A stretch of DNA of 64,000 nucleotides from Hydrogenimonas sp. (GTDB taxonomy: Bacteria > Campylobacterota > Campylobacteria > Campylobacterales > Hydrogenimonadaceae), in the NCBI GenBank assembly GCA_003945285.1, contig AP019005.1:496001-560000 (forward strand). The letters are read 5' to 3'. Positions 1-8,457 of the stretch are shown piece after piece. Position 1 is the first letter of the stretch. The number at the start of each line of letters is the position of its first letter. Position numbers and translations under genes: made by a program. The notes below the pieces were generated by a model. The model was not told where the DNA came from, did not search any database, and saw only the letters and a list, made by a program, of their open reading frames with translations.

Positions 1-339
1 GGCCATACACTTCAGAACGTCTATATCCACTTCTGCCTTTATGAAGTTTACACCTGCATCGCTTAAAACTCCCGCTTCACATCCCTTCATGCAGTCGTCG
101 CAGAAGGTGCACCCTCTGCTTGAAAAAGAAAGTTCAGGCGTTCCGTCGCTTCCGATAGTTATTATCTCCTCTTCACACACTTTGGCACACTGTTTGTCTA
201 TACAGTCGGGACAGAGTCTGTGAAAAAGATCCGGGTCACTGTTGTATGGCGGTCTTATAGGCGCCCGTTTTTCTCTCTTCTCCCCTTTCAATGCCGAGGA
301 GAGAGAGGCAAAAATGCCTCTTCTCCCTTCGTCTACCAT
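1..339 (-). CDS. napF: NapF-like ferredoxin, periplasmic nitrate reductase operon (5' part only)
   Basis: This reading frame starts at an ATG at 339, one base past the napB stop, and runs off the left edge, so only about 113 residues are visible. The visible part has a basic N-terminus and then cysteine clusters of 4Fe-4S type: CPDCIDKQCAKVC followed by CTFCDDCMKGC. Such proteins are cytoplasmic iron-sulfur accessory proteins of nitrate reductase maturation. Position right after napB matches the napAGHBF order of Campylobacterota. The C-terminal end, and any napL and napD beyond it, cannot be assessed. Confidence 0.85.
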   Translation of the reverse strand, partial: MVDEGRRGIFASLSSALKGEKREKRAPIRPPYNSDPDLFHRLCPDCIDKQCAKVCEEEIITIGSDGTPELSFSSRGCTFCDDCMKGCEAGVLSDAGVNFIKAEVDIDVLKCMA

Positions 340-340
340 C

Positions 341-916
341 TTATTTGACACCTTCGTTGAGTGTGTCGATAAGGTTGGACTTGCTCTTTTCTGAGGGGTT
401 TCTATAGTACGGCTCGAACGTGTTTTTGACAAGTGTCGGAACGTTCGCCTGCGGAACATGGCACTGAGAGCAGTTGAATCGCTGCTCGGCAAGGTGATCC
501 AGCATCTTCTGGGTTCTGAAATCCATGAAGTGTGTCTTCGGAATCGGTGTGGCACCGACACTTTTGGCGACATCCGGCATATGGCATCCCAGGCATGCAT
601 TGTTGTCTTTTTTGATCGGAAGAAGTCCGTCTACACTGTGCGGGATCAGCGGAGGAGCGTTTTCATACGATCTCTGGAATCGCTCCGCGCTTCCCGGTGC
701 GGCGGAGGTGTACTGCGCTCTTACCGGTGCAGTTGTCTGCTCTGTATAGAGGTTCTCTTTTCGAAGTCCGAGCTCCTCCTCTGTCACTATCGGAGCGTTG
801 GCGGAGTTCAACTCCTGTTCATCCATCTGTACGGCACTCTCCGCGGTTTTGTTGGCACAGGCACTCATGCCCAGAACCAGCGCAGCTGAAAGCGCCATTA
901 GAATCATCTTTTTCAT
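341..916 (-). CDS. napB: NapB, diheme cytochrome c subunit of periplasmic nitrate reductase
   Basis: This 191-residue protein is the electron-donating small subunit of NapAB. It has an N-terminal export signal (hydrophobic residues 4-18, with a possible lipobox ending at Cys20) and two c-type heme sites: CLGCH at about 108-112 and CSQCH at about 149-153. Conserved His residues around IPHS and KTHFMDF could be the distal heme ligands. The start codon overlaps the napH stop by four bases (ATGA), which implies translational coupling. Length and heme number fit NapB. Confidence 0.95.
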   Translation of the reverse strand: MKKMILMALSAALVLGMSACANKTAESAVQMDEQELNSANAPIVTEEELGLRKENLYTEQTTAPVRAQYTSAAPGSAERFQRSYENAPPLIPHSVDGLLPIKKDNNACLGCHMPDVAKSVGATPIPKTHFMDFRTQKMLDHLAEQRFNCSQCHVPQANVPTLVKNTFEPYYRNPSEKSKSNLIDTLNEGVK

Positions 917-1743
917 CTCTTTTCTCCTTTGGCTTTACTTGTTGCAAAATCTCTAATACTAAACCCTAGTGCATCATCGTCGCACACTTCTATACAGCGT
1001 GCGCAGTTGACACATTCACCCATATTTACCGTCGTACTCTCTTTTCCTATCATAAAAAGCACTTCACTCTCCGGACAGACCTCTTTGCACTTCATGCAGA
1101 GTGTACAGTTGGGTTCATTGTGACGCACCCTTACAAGGCTGAAGCGGCCTATGAGCGAGTAGGCGCCGCCGAGCGGGCAGATGTGCCCGCACCACCCGTT
1201 TTTCACCCCGAAGAGGTCGAACAGAAAGATTGCGAGCAGCACTGCGCCTGTCATACCCATCCCGAAGATGACTCCCCGGTTGAAGATGGTTATCGGGCTT
1301 ACAAGTTCGAATGCCGCTACTCCCGTAATCGCCGAGACGATCAGGGAGAGAACCAGCACCCAGTACCTGGCGTTGCGGCTGACCCACACTTTTCTCTCCG
1401 CCTTGTCGAGCAGAAGTTTACGTCTGAGCCAGTTGGCAAGGTCCGTCACCATATTTACCGGACAGACCCAGCTGCAAAACGCCCGCCCGCCTATAATGCC
1501 GTAAAAGATAACGACTATGGCCGCGCCGATAAAGACGTCTATCCCCATTACGGCACCTGCGGAAAGCATCTGCAGTATCGCGAACGGATCTGCAAGTGGC
1601 ACGGTTTGAAAGAGCGTCGAGGAGCTCAGAGTTCCTGTCAGAACTTTCCAGCCGTACGCATTGGCGGAAAAGTAGAGGAAAAGCAGGCCTATCTGGGTCA
1701 AACGGCGCAATATTAGATAGCGCATTTTGAATATTTTACTCAT
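913..1743 (-). CDS. napH: NapH, membrane-bound quinol dehydrogenase component of Nap
   Basis: This polytopic membrane protein of about 276 residues has four or five hydrophobic segments. It has the NapH/NosR-type CxxxCP motifs (CSWVCP and CGHICP) and two C-terminal 4Fe-4S ferredoxin motifs (CTLCMKCKEVCP and CVNCARCIEVC). With NapG it passes electrons from menaquinol to NapAB, replacing NapC, which is absent here. The ATG at 1743 was chosen because it overlaps the end of napG. A longer start at 1758 is possible. Confidence 0.92.
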   Translation of the reverse strand: MSKIFKMRYLILRRLTQIGLLFLYFSANAYGWKVLTGTLSSSTLFQTVPLADPFAILQMLSAGAVMGIDVFIGAAIVVIFYGIIGGRAFCSWVCPVNMVTDLANWLRRKLLLDKAERKVWVSRNARYWVLVLSLIVSAITGVAAFELVSPITIFNRGVIFGMGMTGAVLLAIFLFDLFGVKNGWCGHICPLGGAYSLIGRFSLVRVRHNEPNCTLCMKCKEVCPESEVLFMIGKESTTVNMGECVNCARCIEVCDDDALGFSIRDFATSKAKGEKR

Positions 1744-2572
1744 CGAAAAGCCCCTCATCCATATTCAGGTAATCCTGAGCCCTCTTTTCACTGCGTTCCG
1801 TTTTTGTCTGCAGTTTGGAAAGATCGCGCTGCTTGATGCGCTCCTGATCCTTCTCACTCCACCCTTTTACGTAGTAGTCGCCGGGTTTACCCATCGCTAC
1901 CTCTCTGGGCAGAACGAAAATAGCGGCCTTTTCGGTCACGCAGGCATGCTCGCACAAACCGCACCCGGTGCAGTGGTCGGCATGAACGATCGGAACCAGT
2001 TTGGCGTGTTTGCCGGTACGCTCGTTGCGTATGTAGTCGATCGTTATCGCCTCTCCCAGAATCGGGCATGCGCGGTAGCATGCGTCACACTGTATTCCCC
2101 AGTATGCGACACACGATTCGGTATCGATAACCGCCAGCCCCATCTTTGCCTTGTTTATGTCAAGGACCTCTTTCCCGTTCTCTTCACGCGATACCGACTT
2201 CTGGTCTAGCGCGCCGGTCGGGCAGACTGGCACACAGGGAATATCGGTGCACATATAGCAGGGAATATCCCTCGGAATGAAATATGGAGTGCCCATCGGC
2301 CTTCCGTCTCCCGGTTTGGCGATTATGAGCGTATCGTAAGGGCACGCCTCCGCACACTGGCCGCACTTGATGCACATGCGCAGAAAATCTTTTTCGGGCA
2401 CCGCCCCGGGAGGGCGAAGCAGAAGCGGCGTAGCTTTCGCCTCTTCCACATATCCTGTCCATATGAGTCCACCGAGTGCCGATAGTCCGACACTCTGGGC
2501 CATAATGGTAAGGAATCGCCGTCTTTCGGTGATTTTGGGTTTGGTATCTCTCTTCGGATTTTGAGTGTTCAA
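1736..2572 (-). CDS. napG: NapG, periplasmic four-cluster ferredoxin of nitrate reductase
   Basis: This 278-residue ferredoxin has a twin-arginine export signal (ERRRFLTIM followed by a hydrophobic stretch). Four 4Fe-4S cysteine groups follow: CIKCGQCAEACP, CYMCTDIPCVPVCP, CVAYWGIQCDACYRACP and CTGCGLCEHAC. It is the NapH partner that carries electrons to NapB. The start is a TTG at 2572 preceded by GGTGGA at a sensible distance; no ATG lies upstream of the Tat signal. The end overlaps napH. Confidence 0.93.
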   Translation of the reverse strand: MNTQNPKRDTKPKITERRRFLTIMAQSVGLSALGGLIWTGYVEEAKATPLLLRPPGAVPEKDFLRMCIKCGQCAEACPYDTLIIAKPGDGRPMGTPYFIPRDIPCYMCTDIPCVPVCPTGALDQKSVSREENGKEVLDINKAKMGLAVIDTESCVAYWGIQCDACYRACPILGEAITIDYIRNERTGKHAKLVPIVHADHCTGCGLCEHACVTEKAAIFVLPREVAMGKPGDYYVKGWSEKDQERIKQRDLSKLQTKTERSEKRAQDYLNMDEGLFDE

Positions 2573-2668
2573 AGACTCAATCCACCTTTACTTTTTAAAT
2601 TTGCGACGGAACTGAAATATCTCCGTCAAGCCGCCTCGGGCCGGAGCCCGGACGGATTCAAATGTACT

Positions 2669-5473
2669 CTACGCTTTGTATATCTTGACCGCACACTTCT
2701 TGTAGTCTGTCTGTTTGGACATCGGGCATGTGTGGTCCAGGCAGACTTTGTTGATGAATACGCGCTCGTCGAACCAGGGAACGAATACCAGTCCTCTGGG
2801 CGGCCTGTTTCTTCCTCTTGTGTCGATATGCGCTTTGACCTTGCCGCGTCGACTCTCTATCCAGACCAGGTCGCCGTCTTTGAGCCCTTTCGCTTTCGCA
2901 TCCTTCGGGTTCATGTAGCAAAGAGCCTCCGGCATTGCACGATAGAGCTCCGGAACACGCATAGTCATCGTACCGCTGTGCCAGTGCTCGATAACCCGGC
3001 CCGTACAGAGCCATGTGTCATAGTCATTGTCAGGTATCTCGGTCGGATCCATATATGGTCTGAAGAAGATCTTGGCCTTGTTCGGAAGAGATATCTTTCC
3101 TAGACTCGGGTCGATCTTTTTGAGGTTACCGCGTTTTATTGTCTTGAGTGCAGGCCCGTAGAATGCAAACTCTTCACCAGGCTTCGCATGCTTGCGTGCA
3201 TACGGATCGTACTTGACGTTGAAGCGCCACGGTGTATCTTTTCCGTCGACAACAGGCCAGCGGAGTCCGCGAACCCTGTGGTAGGTGTCGAAGTCTGCAA
3301 GGTCGTGTCCGTGTCCGGCACCGAACATTCTGTACTCTTCCCAGAGAGCTTTCTGGATGAAGAAACCGTACCCTTTCCACGGTTTTCCGTCGGAACCTAT
3401 GACGTTTCTGTGGTCTCCGTTTACATCTGTGTTATCGAAACCGATGCTGATCGGATCGTCCGCACTGAAGCTTCTGTACCAGTCGTTGGCGAAGAGGATC
3501 TCGAACATCGTAGTATCTTCGTCATATCCCATTGCTTTCGCTTTTTCAATGACGTTGGGAAGCTTTTTGCCTCCTTTGATTGTCCACTCGCCCCAAAGAT
3601 CTTTGACCGTGAACCGCTTGGAGAGCTCTACCCACTGCCATGTGTCGCTCATAGCGTCACCTACCGGAACTACCTGCTGTCTCCAGTGTTGCGTACGTCG
3701 CTCGGCGTTTCCGTAGGCTCCCCACTTTTCGTAGATCATCGCCGAAGGCAGGACGAGGTCGGAAACTTTTGCGGATATTCCCGGATAGCCGTCGGAAGTG
3801 ACGATGAAGCAGTCCATCTTTCTTGCGGCTTTGATCCAGTGGTTCGCATTTGCAGAGTCGTGGTACGGGTTACATACGTTGACCCAGGCGAATTTTATCT
3901 TGCCGCTCTCGATCTGGCGGTGAATGTTCATGATGTGCTGGTAGCCGACAGGGTTGATTGTACCTTCGGGAAGCTTCCAGATCTTTTCCGCAATCTTTCT
4001 GTGTTTGGGAATTTTCACGAGCATGTCTGCAGGCAGTCGGTGTGTGAACGTTCCGACTTCACGTGCGGTACCGCAGGCAGAAGGCTGACCGGTCAGAGAG
4101 AAGGCTCCCATTCCAGGTTTGGCCTGCTTGCCGAGCAGGAAGTGAACCATATATGACTGTTCGTTGACCCAGCTTCCTCTTGTGTGCTGGTTCATACCCA
4201 TGGTCCAGAAGCTGACCATCTTTCGGCTCTTGTCTATGTAGAGGTCGCGTAGTGTTTCAAGCTTTTTCTTGAAGCTCTCGATGCTTTCGTCCGGGTCGCC
4301 TTTTGCGATACTTGCGACATAGTCGAGAGTGTATGGCTCAAGCCCTTTTTTGAACTCTTCGAAGCTGATCTCCCAGTGTCCGAGAGCGTGTCCTCTGTGT
4401 TTCATGACCATCGTATCTCCGGCCTTGTATCCAAGAGGTGCGAGGCCGGGGGCTTCTCTTTCGGAAACCTCTTTGCTCTTCTCTTTTCGGATCGTCTCGA
4501 GCTCTTTGTCGGAGTATCCGAGTTTTTTCGCCTCATCGGGCATTCTCATACCGTAACCTGTCTCTACGAAACCGGTTGCGAAAATCGTATGCTTCTTGAC
4601 GAAGTCCCAGTCGATTACCTCCGGGTGGTTATAGACGATCTCATGTGCAAGGTAGTTCCAGAGGGCCAGGTCGGTGTTGGGGCGGAAGATGATCTCCATA
4701 TCTGCAAGGTCTGAACATCGGTGTCTGTATGTGGAGATGTTCACTACTTTTACACGATCGGGGTCTGAGAGTTTCCTGTCTGTTACCCTCGCCCATAGAA
4801 TCGGGTGCATCTCCGCCATGTTGGCGCCCCATGTGACAATTGTATCCGTTATCTCGATGTCGTCGTAACATCCTGAGGGCTCATCGATACCGAAAGTCTG
4901 GAAGAAGCCGACAACCGCAGATGCCATACAGTGGCGCGCATTGGGGTCTATCGCGTTTGAGCGGAACCCGGCTTTCATCATTTTTGCGGCCGCATACCCC
5001 TCCTGGATCGTATACTGTCCGGATCCGAATACGGCTACAGCCTCAGGTCCGCCCTCTTTGAGTGCCTTCCTGATATGTTTCTCCATTTCGTCGAAAGCTC
5101 TTTTCCAACTGACTGGACGGAACTTTCCGTTTTTCGCGAAATTCCCTTTGTCGTCCATTCGCAGCAGGGGTGTGGTCAGACGGTCGGCACCGTACATGAT
5201 CTTCGCATTGAAGTACCCCTTGATACAGTTGAGTCCCCTGTTGACCGGAGCGGCCGGGTCTCCTTTGACCGCGACGATTTTTCCGTCTTTGGTAGCGACC
5301 ATAATTCCGCAACCTGTACCGCAGAAGCGGCAGACCGCTTTGTCCCATCGCCATCCGGCCTCCGCGCTGCTCGCTTTGGCCTCCACTTCGGTAGGAACCG
5401 ACATCCCAACAGCACTCGCTGCCGTAGCGGCAGCAGCACTCTTGAGGAAGTCGCGTCTTGACATAGATGACAT
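2669..5473 (-). CDS. napA: NapA, catalytic subunit of periplasmic nitrate reductase
   Basis: This 934-residue Mo-bisMGD enzyme reduces nitrate to nitrite in the periplasm. It begins with a twin-arginine signal ([12 protein letters not shown]), followed by the 4Fe-4S motif [12 protein letters not shown]. The expected molybdenum ligand region is ARHCMASAV, with the Cys in the usual place. The length is typical for Campylobacterota NapA. The start at 5473 has a strong AGGAGG six bases upstream. It is the first gene of the nap operon and lies behind an FNR-type promoter and a stable leader hairpin. Confidence 0.98.
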   Translation of the reverse strand: MSSMSRRDFLKSAAAATAASAVGMSVPTEVEAKASSAEAGWRWDKAVCRFCGTGCGIMVATKDGKIVAVKGDPAAPVNRGLNCIKGYFNAKIMYGADRLTTPLLRMDDKGNFAKNGKFRPVSWKRAFDEMEKHIRKALKEGGPEAVAVFGSGQYTIQEGYAAAKMMKAGFRSNAIDPNARHCMASAVVGFFQTFGIDEPSGCYDDIEITDTIVTWGANMAEMHPILWARVTDRKLSDPDRVKVVNISTYRHRCSDLADMEIIFRPNTDLALWNYLAHEIVYNHPEVIDWDFVKKHTIFATGFVETGYGMRMPDEAKKLGYSDKELETIRKEKSKEVSEREAPGLAPLGYKAGDTMVMKHRGHALGHWEISFEEFKKGLEPYTLDYVASIAKGDPDESIESFKKKLETLRDLYIDKSRKMVSFWTMGMNQHTRGSWVNEQSYMVHFLLGKQAKPGMGAFSLTGQPSACGTAREVGTFTHRLPADMLVKIPKHRKIAEKIWKLPEGTINPVGYQHIMNIHRQIESGKIKFAWVNVCNPYHDSANANHWIKAARKMDCFIVTSDGYPGISAKVSDLVLPSAMIYEKWGAYGNAERRTQHWRQQVVPVGDAMSDTWQWVELSKRFTVKDLWGEWTIKGGKKLPNVIEKAKAMGYDEDTTMFEILFANDWYRSFSADDPISIGFDNTDVNGDHRNVIGSDGKPWKGYGFFIQKALWEEYRMFGAGHGHDLADFDTYHRVRGLRWPVVDGKDTPWRFNVKYDPYARKHAKPGEEFAFYGPALKTIKRGNLKKIDPSLGKISLPNKAKIFFRPYMDPTEIPDNDYDTWLCTGRVIEHWHSGTMTMRVPELYRAMPEALCYMNPKDAKAKGLKDGDLVWIESRRGKVKAHIDTRGRNRPPRGLVFVPWFDERVFINKVCLDHTCPMSKQTDYKKCAVKIYKA

Positions 5474-5520
5474 ACTTTACCTCCTGATAAGATTAGCTAC
5501 TTTCTGGAATCGCACTAGCA

Positions 5521-5557
5521 CCCAGATTCAAAAAAATTAAATTTTCTTGAATCTGGG
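5521..5557 (-). repeat. Stable hairpin in the napA leader
   Basis: An 11-bp perfect inverted repeat (CCCAGATTCAA / TTGAATCTGGG) encloses an A/T-rich loop that can pair further (AAAATT with AATTTT). It sits between the predicted napA transcription start (about 5574) and the start codon. No gene on the plus strand needs a terminator here. A role in stabilising or regulating the nap mRNA is an inference. Confidence 0.7.
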
Positions 5558-5580
5558 CACCATGATTCCGATGCAAAGTA

Positions 5581-5622
5581 ATTTTATAGGAAACAAGATA
5601 AAATGTAGTTGATACGAGTCAA
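5581..5622 (-). promoter_or_regulatory. napA promoter with CRP/FNR-type box
   Basis: The palindrome TTGACTCGTATCAA (minus-strand reading) occupies 5609-5622. A TAAAAT -10 hexamer follows at 5586-5581, which puts the box centre near -41.5, as in class II CRP/FNR activation. The remainder of the 377-bp gap between the regulator gene and napA (about 5640-5850) shows no gene or clear structure. Confidence 0.85.
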
Positions 5623-5850
5623 AATTTATTATAAGAATAAGAAAAAATTGTGATGTTTACCCATGACTTATACCTATTTGAATGGCGTACGGAGGTCGAA
5701 CTTTTGTAGAAACATGCATGTCACCGGGAGCTGTCGTGTTGAATCCGGAAAGATGTGAAAGAAGAGGTTTTTATCGATTCCGGAGTAGGGTTTTATGATG
5801 TTGACAACCGAACCGGGATCGACAGCTTTATACCCGGTGCCGGTTGAAGT

Positions 5851-6528
5851 TTAGAGGTAGAAAGTCTCTAGCCCTTCCCTGTCCAGAACGAGAATCTCAT
5901 CTTTTCTCTTTTCGATAAGCCCCAATGTGGCCAGTTTTTTCAAAATTCTGGAGAGTGTCTCGGGAGTCATGTTCAAGTCGGCGGCAATATGGCTCTTTTT
6001 GAGCTTTTTCATCTCTTTCTCATGCTCACATATGAATTTTGCGACTCTGGCCGTAGAATTCATCATCAGGTTGGTGGCGATGACGTTCTCCAGGTATTTG
6101 ATCTTTTTAGAGAGTGATTTGATGAAGGCGAAAGAGACTTCGGGATCTTTTAGAAACTCCTTTTCGAAAGCTTCGTAGTCGATCACCAAAGCTTTTCCGT
6201 CGGTTTCGAATTCGGCCGATGCGGGGTAGCGCATATGCTCCAGGTTTACTATCTCAGCAATTACATCCATAGGAAAAAAGTGGTGAAGAATGACTTTGTT
6301 TCCCTTCTGATCGGTTTTGTAGACTTGCAAAACTCCATCTATCAGAACTGTAAGTGATTTTGCCTCATCCCCTTCGAAAAAGAGGATTGCCCCTTTCTTG
6401 TAGTCGACTATTTTCGAAATCTCTTCTAGTCTGGCAAACTTTTCGTCACTTAGGTGTCTGAAGAGGTAGAAATTTCTTAAAGTGTCCATGCTATATCCAA
6501 TGCCGTTTTTTTGCCTTTTGTCAGGCAT
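5851..6528 (-). CDS. CRP/FNR-family transcriptional regulator (NssR-like)
   Basis: This 225-residue regulator has an N-terminal cyclic-nucleotide-binding-like beta barrel (about 25-130), a long dimer helix and a C-terminal helix-turn-helix at about 185-215 (IAADLNMTPETLSRILKKL). It has only one cysteine, so it cannot hold the 4Fe-4S cluster of true FNR. By family analogy (NssR of Campylobacter, Nss proteins of Wolinella, DNR of Pseudomonas) it may sense NO or nitrosative stress; this is inference. It sits upstream of napA and shares an operon with a small membrane protein. An alternative start is the ATG at 6489, which gives a more usual N-terminus (MDTLRNFYLF). Confidence 0.9.
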   Translation of the reverse strand: MPDKRQKNGIGYSMDTLRNFYLFRHLSDEKFARLEEISKIVDYKKGAILFFEGDEAKSLTVLIDGVLQVYKTDQKGNKVILHHFFPMDVIAEIVNLEHMRYPASAEFETDGKALVIDYEAFEKEFLKDPEVSFAFIKSLSKKIKYLENVIATNLMMNSTARVAKFICEHEKEMKKLKKSHIAADLNMTPETLSRILKKLATLGLIEKRKDEILVLDREGLETFYL

Positions 6529-6709
6529 ACTTAAGGAAGAGTCCTATGGAAATCGATAGTAAAACCACTATAACTATAGTTAAGGGGTTATAAAATCTCT
6601 CCGGTATAGGATAGCGGGAATCTATCCACTCTACAATTTTCATTGCCGGAAAGATCATGAAAAAGAGCATAACTATACTGAAGACCAGTGTGAGTACAAC
6701 ATTCATCAT
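6521..6709 (-). CDS. Small two-helix membrane protein ahead of the CRP/FNR regulator
   Basis: This 62-residue protein consists almost entirely of two hydrophobic segments (about 3-25 and 42-60) joined by a short charged loop (DSRYPIPERF). I do not recognise the family. Its 3' end overlaps the start of the CRP/FNR regulator by eight bases, so the two are probably co-translated. It is the first gene on the minus strand behind the FNR-type box at 6759, and so may be autoregulated with the regulator. Confidence 0.65.
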   Translation of the reverse strand: MMNVVLTLVFSIVMLFFMIFPAMKIVEWIDSRYPIPERFYNPLTIVIVVLLSISIGLFLKYA

Positions 6710-6758
6710 GCCGGATCGATCCTTCCTCTGTAAAATCTTGCGTACAATGCTTCAACCC

Positions 6759-6772
6759 TTGATAATCGTCAA
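6759..6772. promoter_or_regulatory. CRP/FNR-type box between divergent genes
   Basis: The palindrome TTGATAATCGTCAA lies 50 bases upstream of the small membrane gene on the minus strand and 57 bases upstream of the ATG at 6830 on the plus strand. The best -10 candidates are TATTAA at 6801 (plus) and a poor GATTTT near 6733 (minus). It may serve both directions. The -10 fit is weaker here than at the other boxes. Confidence 0.75.
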
Positions 6773-6829
6773 GCCTGTTTACGTAGATTGCATGTTACCA
6801 TATTAAAATTAAATTTTCAGGAAAAAGAT

Positions 6830-7201
6830 ATGCGAAATTTTTTCTATTTAGAAGGCGGATACCTTATATTGGCGGCGGTTATTATGCTTGTGACGCTCTT
6901 TGTCACTACTCGCCCCTTTATGGGGAAAGGAGCGGTGAAAAAGGGTATGAGTATAGTGGGAACGGTACTCGTCGTTTTAATAGGAGCACACTTTTGGATC
7001 ACAACTGAGAGGATGGCCGAAGTAAGAGAAGCGTTTGAAAGAGGTGAGAAGATCATATGTGAAAGTAGAATGGTTCGCATGGGTTCGCAGTCAATAATCA
7101 TAAGTAAAAATTTGGGCTGGAAATTAGATGGAGATTATTTAGTTTCCGATGCTTACAGCCGTCCCTATTTCACAGCCCGCTGCCTTGTCTATGAAAAGTA
7201 G
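6830..7201 (+). CDS. Conserved-looking membrane protein of unknown function
   Basis: This protein of about 123 residues has two N-terminal transmembrane segments (about 8-27 and 38-55) followed by a soluble region of about 65 residues rich in charged and aromatic residues (ERMAEVREAFERGEKI). The start at 6830 is preferred over 6788 because a GGAAAAAG sequence precedes it and the hydrophobic segment follows at once. It lies behind the FNR-type box at 6759, divergent from the regulator gene. I do not recognise a family. Confidence 0.6.
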   Translation: MRNFFYLEGGYLILAAVIMLVTLFVTTRPFMGKGAVKKGMSIVGTVLVVLIGAHFWITTERMAEVREAFERGEKIICESRMVRMGSQSIIISKNLGWKLDGDYLVSDAYSRPYFTARCLVYEK

Positions 7202-7299
7202 AATCGACTGAAGTACATAAAATGGTGCTTCGGTTCATTATATTAAAAAAATATAAATTTATTACTTCACTATAGAAACTACAAAAAAAAGATAAAATC

Positions 7300-7341
7300 T
7301 TGATGTATGTCAACCATATCTCCGATAAAAATTGTCATAAT
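7300..7341 (+). promoter_or_regulatory. Promoter with CRP/FNR-type box ahead of the nor/nir genes
   Basis: The palindrome TTGATGTATGTCAA is at 7300-7313 and CATAAT (five of six matches to TATAAT) at 7336-7341. The predicted start is near 7348, which places the box centre at about -41.5. It is the only good promoter seen ahead of the orf-norC-norB-nirS series. Confidence 0.87.
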
Positions 7342-7384
7342 TACTCCATGCCTTATTCAGGACAGTTAAAAAAAAGGAGTCAGA

Positions 7385-7720
7385 ATGGAACCAGTCATTA
7401 CGATGCCGCAGATCGCTCCGGACGAGTTTCTGAGGATATTCATCGTCGCCACTCTGGTGTTGGTTTTCGGTGTCGGGTATGCTGCATTGATGACGCTCTC
7501 TAAGATGGGTGTCGTATCCAAAAAACTGGCCCCTTTCAGTTATCTGTTCTGGATATTGCAGGTGTACAGTTTGTACGAGCTTTCGGTACTCATCCACAGC
7601 AGTCCGTTCACTGCCAAGGTTCTTGCGGTAGCGATGTTTGCCTATCTTTTCGCACCGCATCTCTACTTTTACCTTATAGAGCAGTCGGAGAAGCGCTACG
7701 GAGAGTCGAAAGAGAGTTAA
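7385..7720 (+). CDS. Membrane protein upstream of norCB, function unknown
   Basis: This 111-residue protein has three hydrophobic segments (about 14-37, 48-67 and 78-97) and a short charged tail (EKRYGESKES). It is the first gene after the promoter at 7300 and has an AAAAAGGAG ribosome-binding site. Its position suggests a role in assembly or electron supply of the NO reductase downstream. I do not recognise the family, and it lacks the features of NorD, NorE or NorQ. Confidence 0.75.
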   Translation: MEPVITMPQIAPDEFLRIFIVATLVLVFGVGYAALMTLSKMGVVSKKLAPFSYLFWILQVYSLYELSVLIHSSPFTAKVLAVAMFAYLFAPHLYFYLIEQSEKRYGESKES

Positions 7721-7729
7721 AAACTGATG

Positions 7730-7767
7730 CTACGCATCGTATACTTCAAGGTGCGTACGATGCGTAG
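7730..7767 (+). repeat. Intercistronic hairpin in front of norC
   Basis: A perfect 12-bp inverted repeat (CTACGCATCGTA / TACGATGCGTAG) with a 14-base loop lies between the upstream membrane gene and norC, just before the norC ribosome-binding site. No T-run follows, so it is more likely an mRNA processing or stability element than a terminator. Confidence 0.7.
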
Positions 7768-7791
7768 CTTTCAGAAAAAAAAGGAGGAGAG

Positions 7792-8457
7792 ATGAGCGGA
7801 AAGAAAGTCTCGGTCTGGACGAGCATCACCTTTTGGCGACGCTCGGCGGCATGGGTGACCGGAACGGCAACCGTACTGCTGATGTGGCTCACGTTCGATA
7901 CAATGGGCCAGATCGCCATGGGTTCAGATGCGGATCTGGAAAACGGTGTTGCAAAGCGTATACCCGCTGCGACTGTAATCAACTACCATATTGATTACAA
8001 AATGGATGAGAAGAGGGGACATGAGGTGCCTGTTATCGGCGAGAAACAGCTTTTCTTCGGAAAAGAGTGGAGTGCGGAAGAGGCGGCGGAGCTGCTACGC
8101 CACGGAAAGCTTACACAGCAGGCCAAAAACTGTATGAACTGTCATACCCTGCTGGGCAACGGAGCCTACTACGCGCCGGATCTTACCAAAGCGTGGCTCG
8201 ATCCGAAATGGAATGACGGTACGATGACCGGAATAACGGGCAAAGATACGGTAGAAGAGGCGATGGCGGAGTTTTTGATGCACCCGTCCCAGTTTCCTAC
8301 ACATGAGCGCATGATGCCTGACCTGGGAATTACGAAAGATGAGGCGATTGCACTCGTTGCATTCCTGAAACATATGAGTGCGATCGATACCAACGGATTC
8401 CCTCGCAACTTCTCGCAGTCTGCGAAACGCCTGGAAGGAGGTACTCATGCTCACTAG
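7792..8457 (+). CDS. norC: NorC, cytochrome c subunit of NO reductase
   Basis: This 221-residue protein is anchored by one N-terminal transmembrane helix (about 19-38) and carries one heme c site in the family motif CMNCHTLLGNGAYYAPDLT at about 114-132. A Met in RMMPDLG can be the second heme ligand. It accepts electrons in the periplasm and passes them to NorB for reduction of NO to N2O. The GGAGGAG ribosome-binding site is strong. The 3' end overlaps norB by 11 bases. Confidence 0.96.
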   Translation: MSGKKVSVWTSITFWRRSAAWVTGTATVLLMWLTFDTMGQIAMGSDADLENGVAKRIPAATVINYHIDYKMDEKRGHEVPVIGEKQLFFGKEWSAEEAAELLRHGKLTQQAKNCMNCHTLLGNGAYYAPDLTKAWLDPKWNDGTMTGITGKDTVEEAMAEFLMHPSQFPTHERMMPDLGITKDEAIALVAFLKHMSAIDTNGFPRNFSQSAKRLEGGTHAH

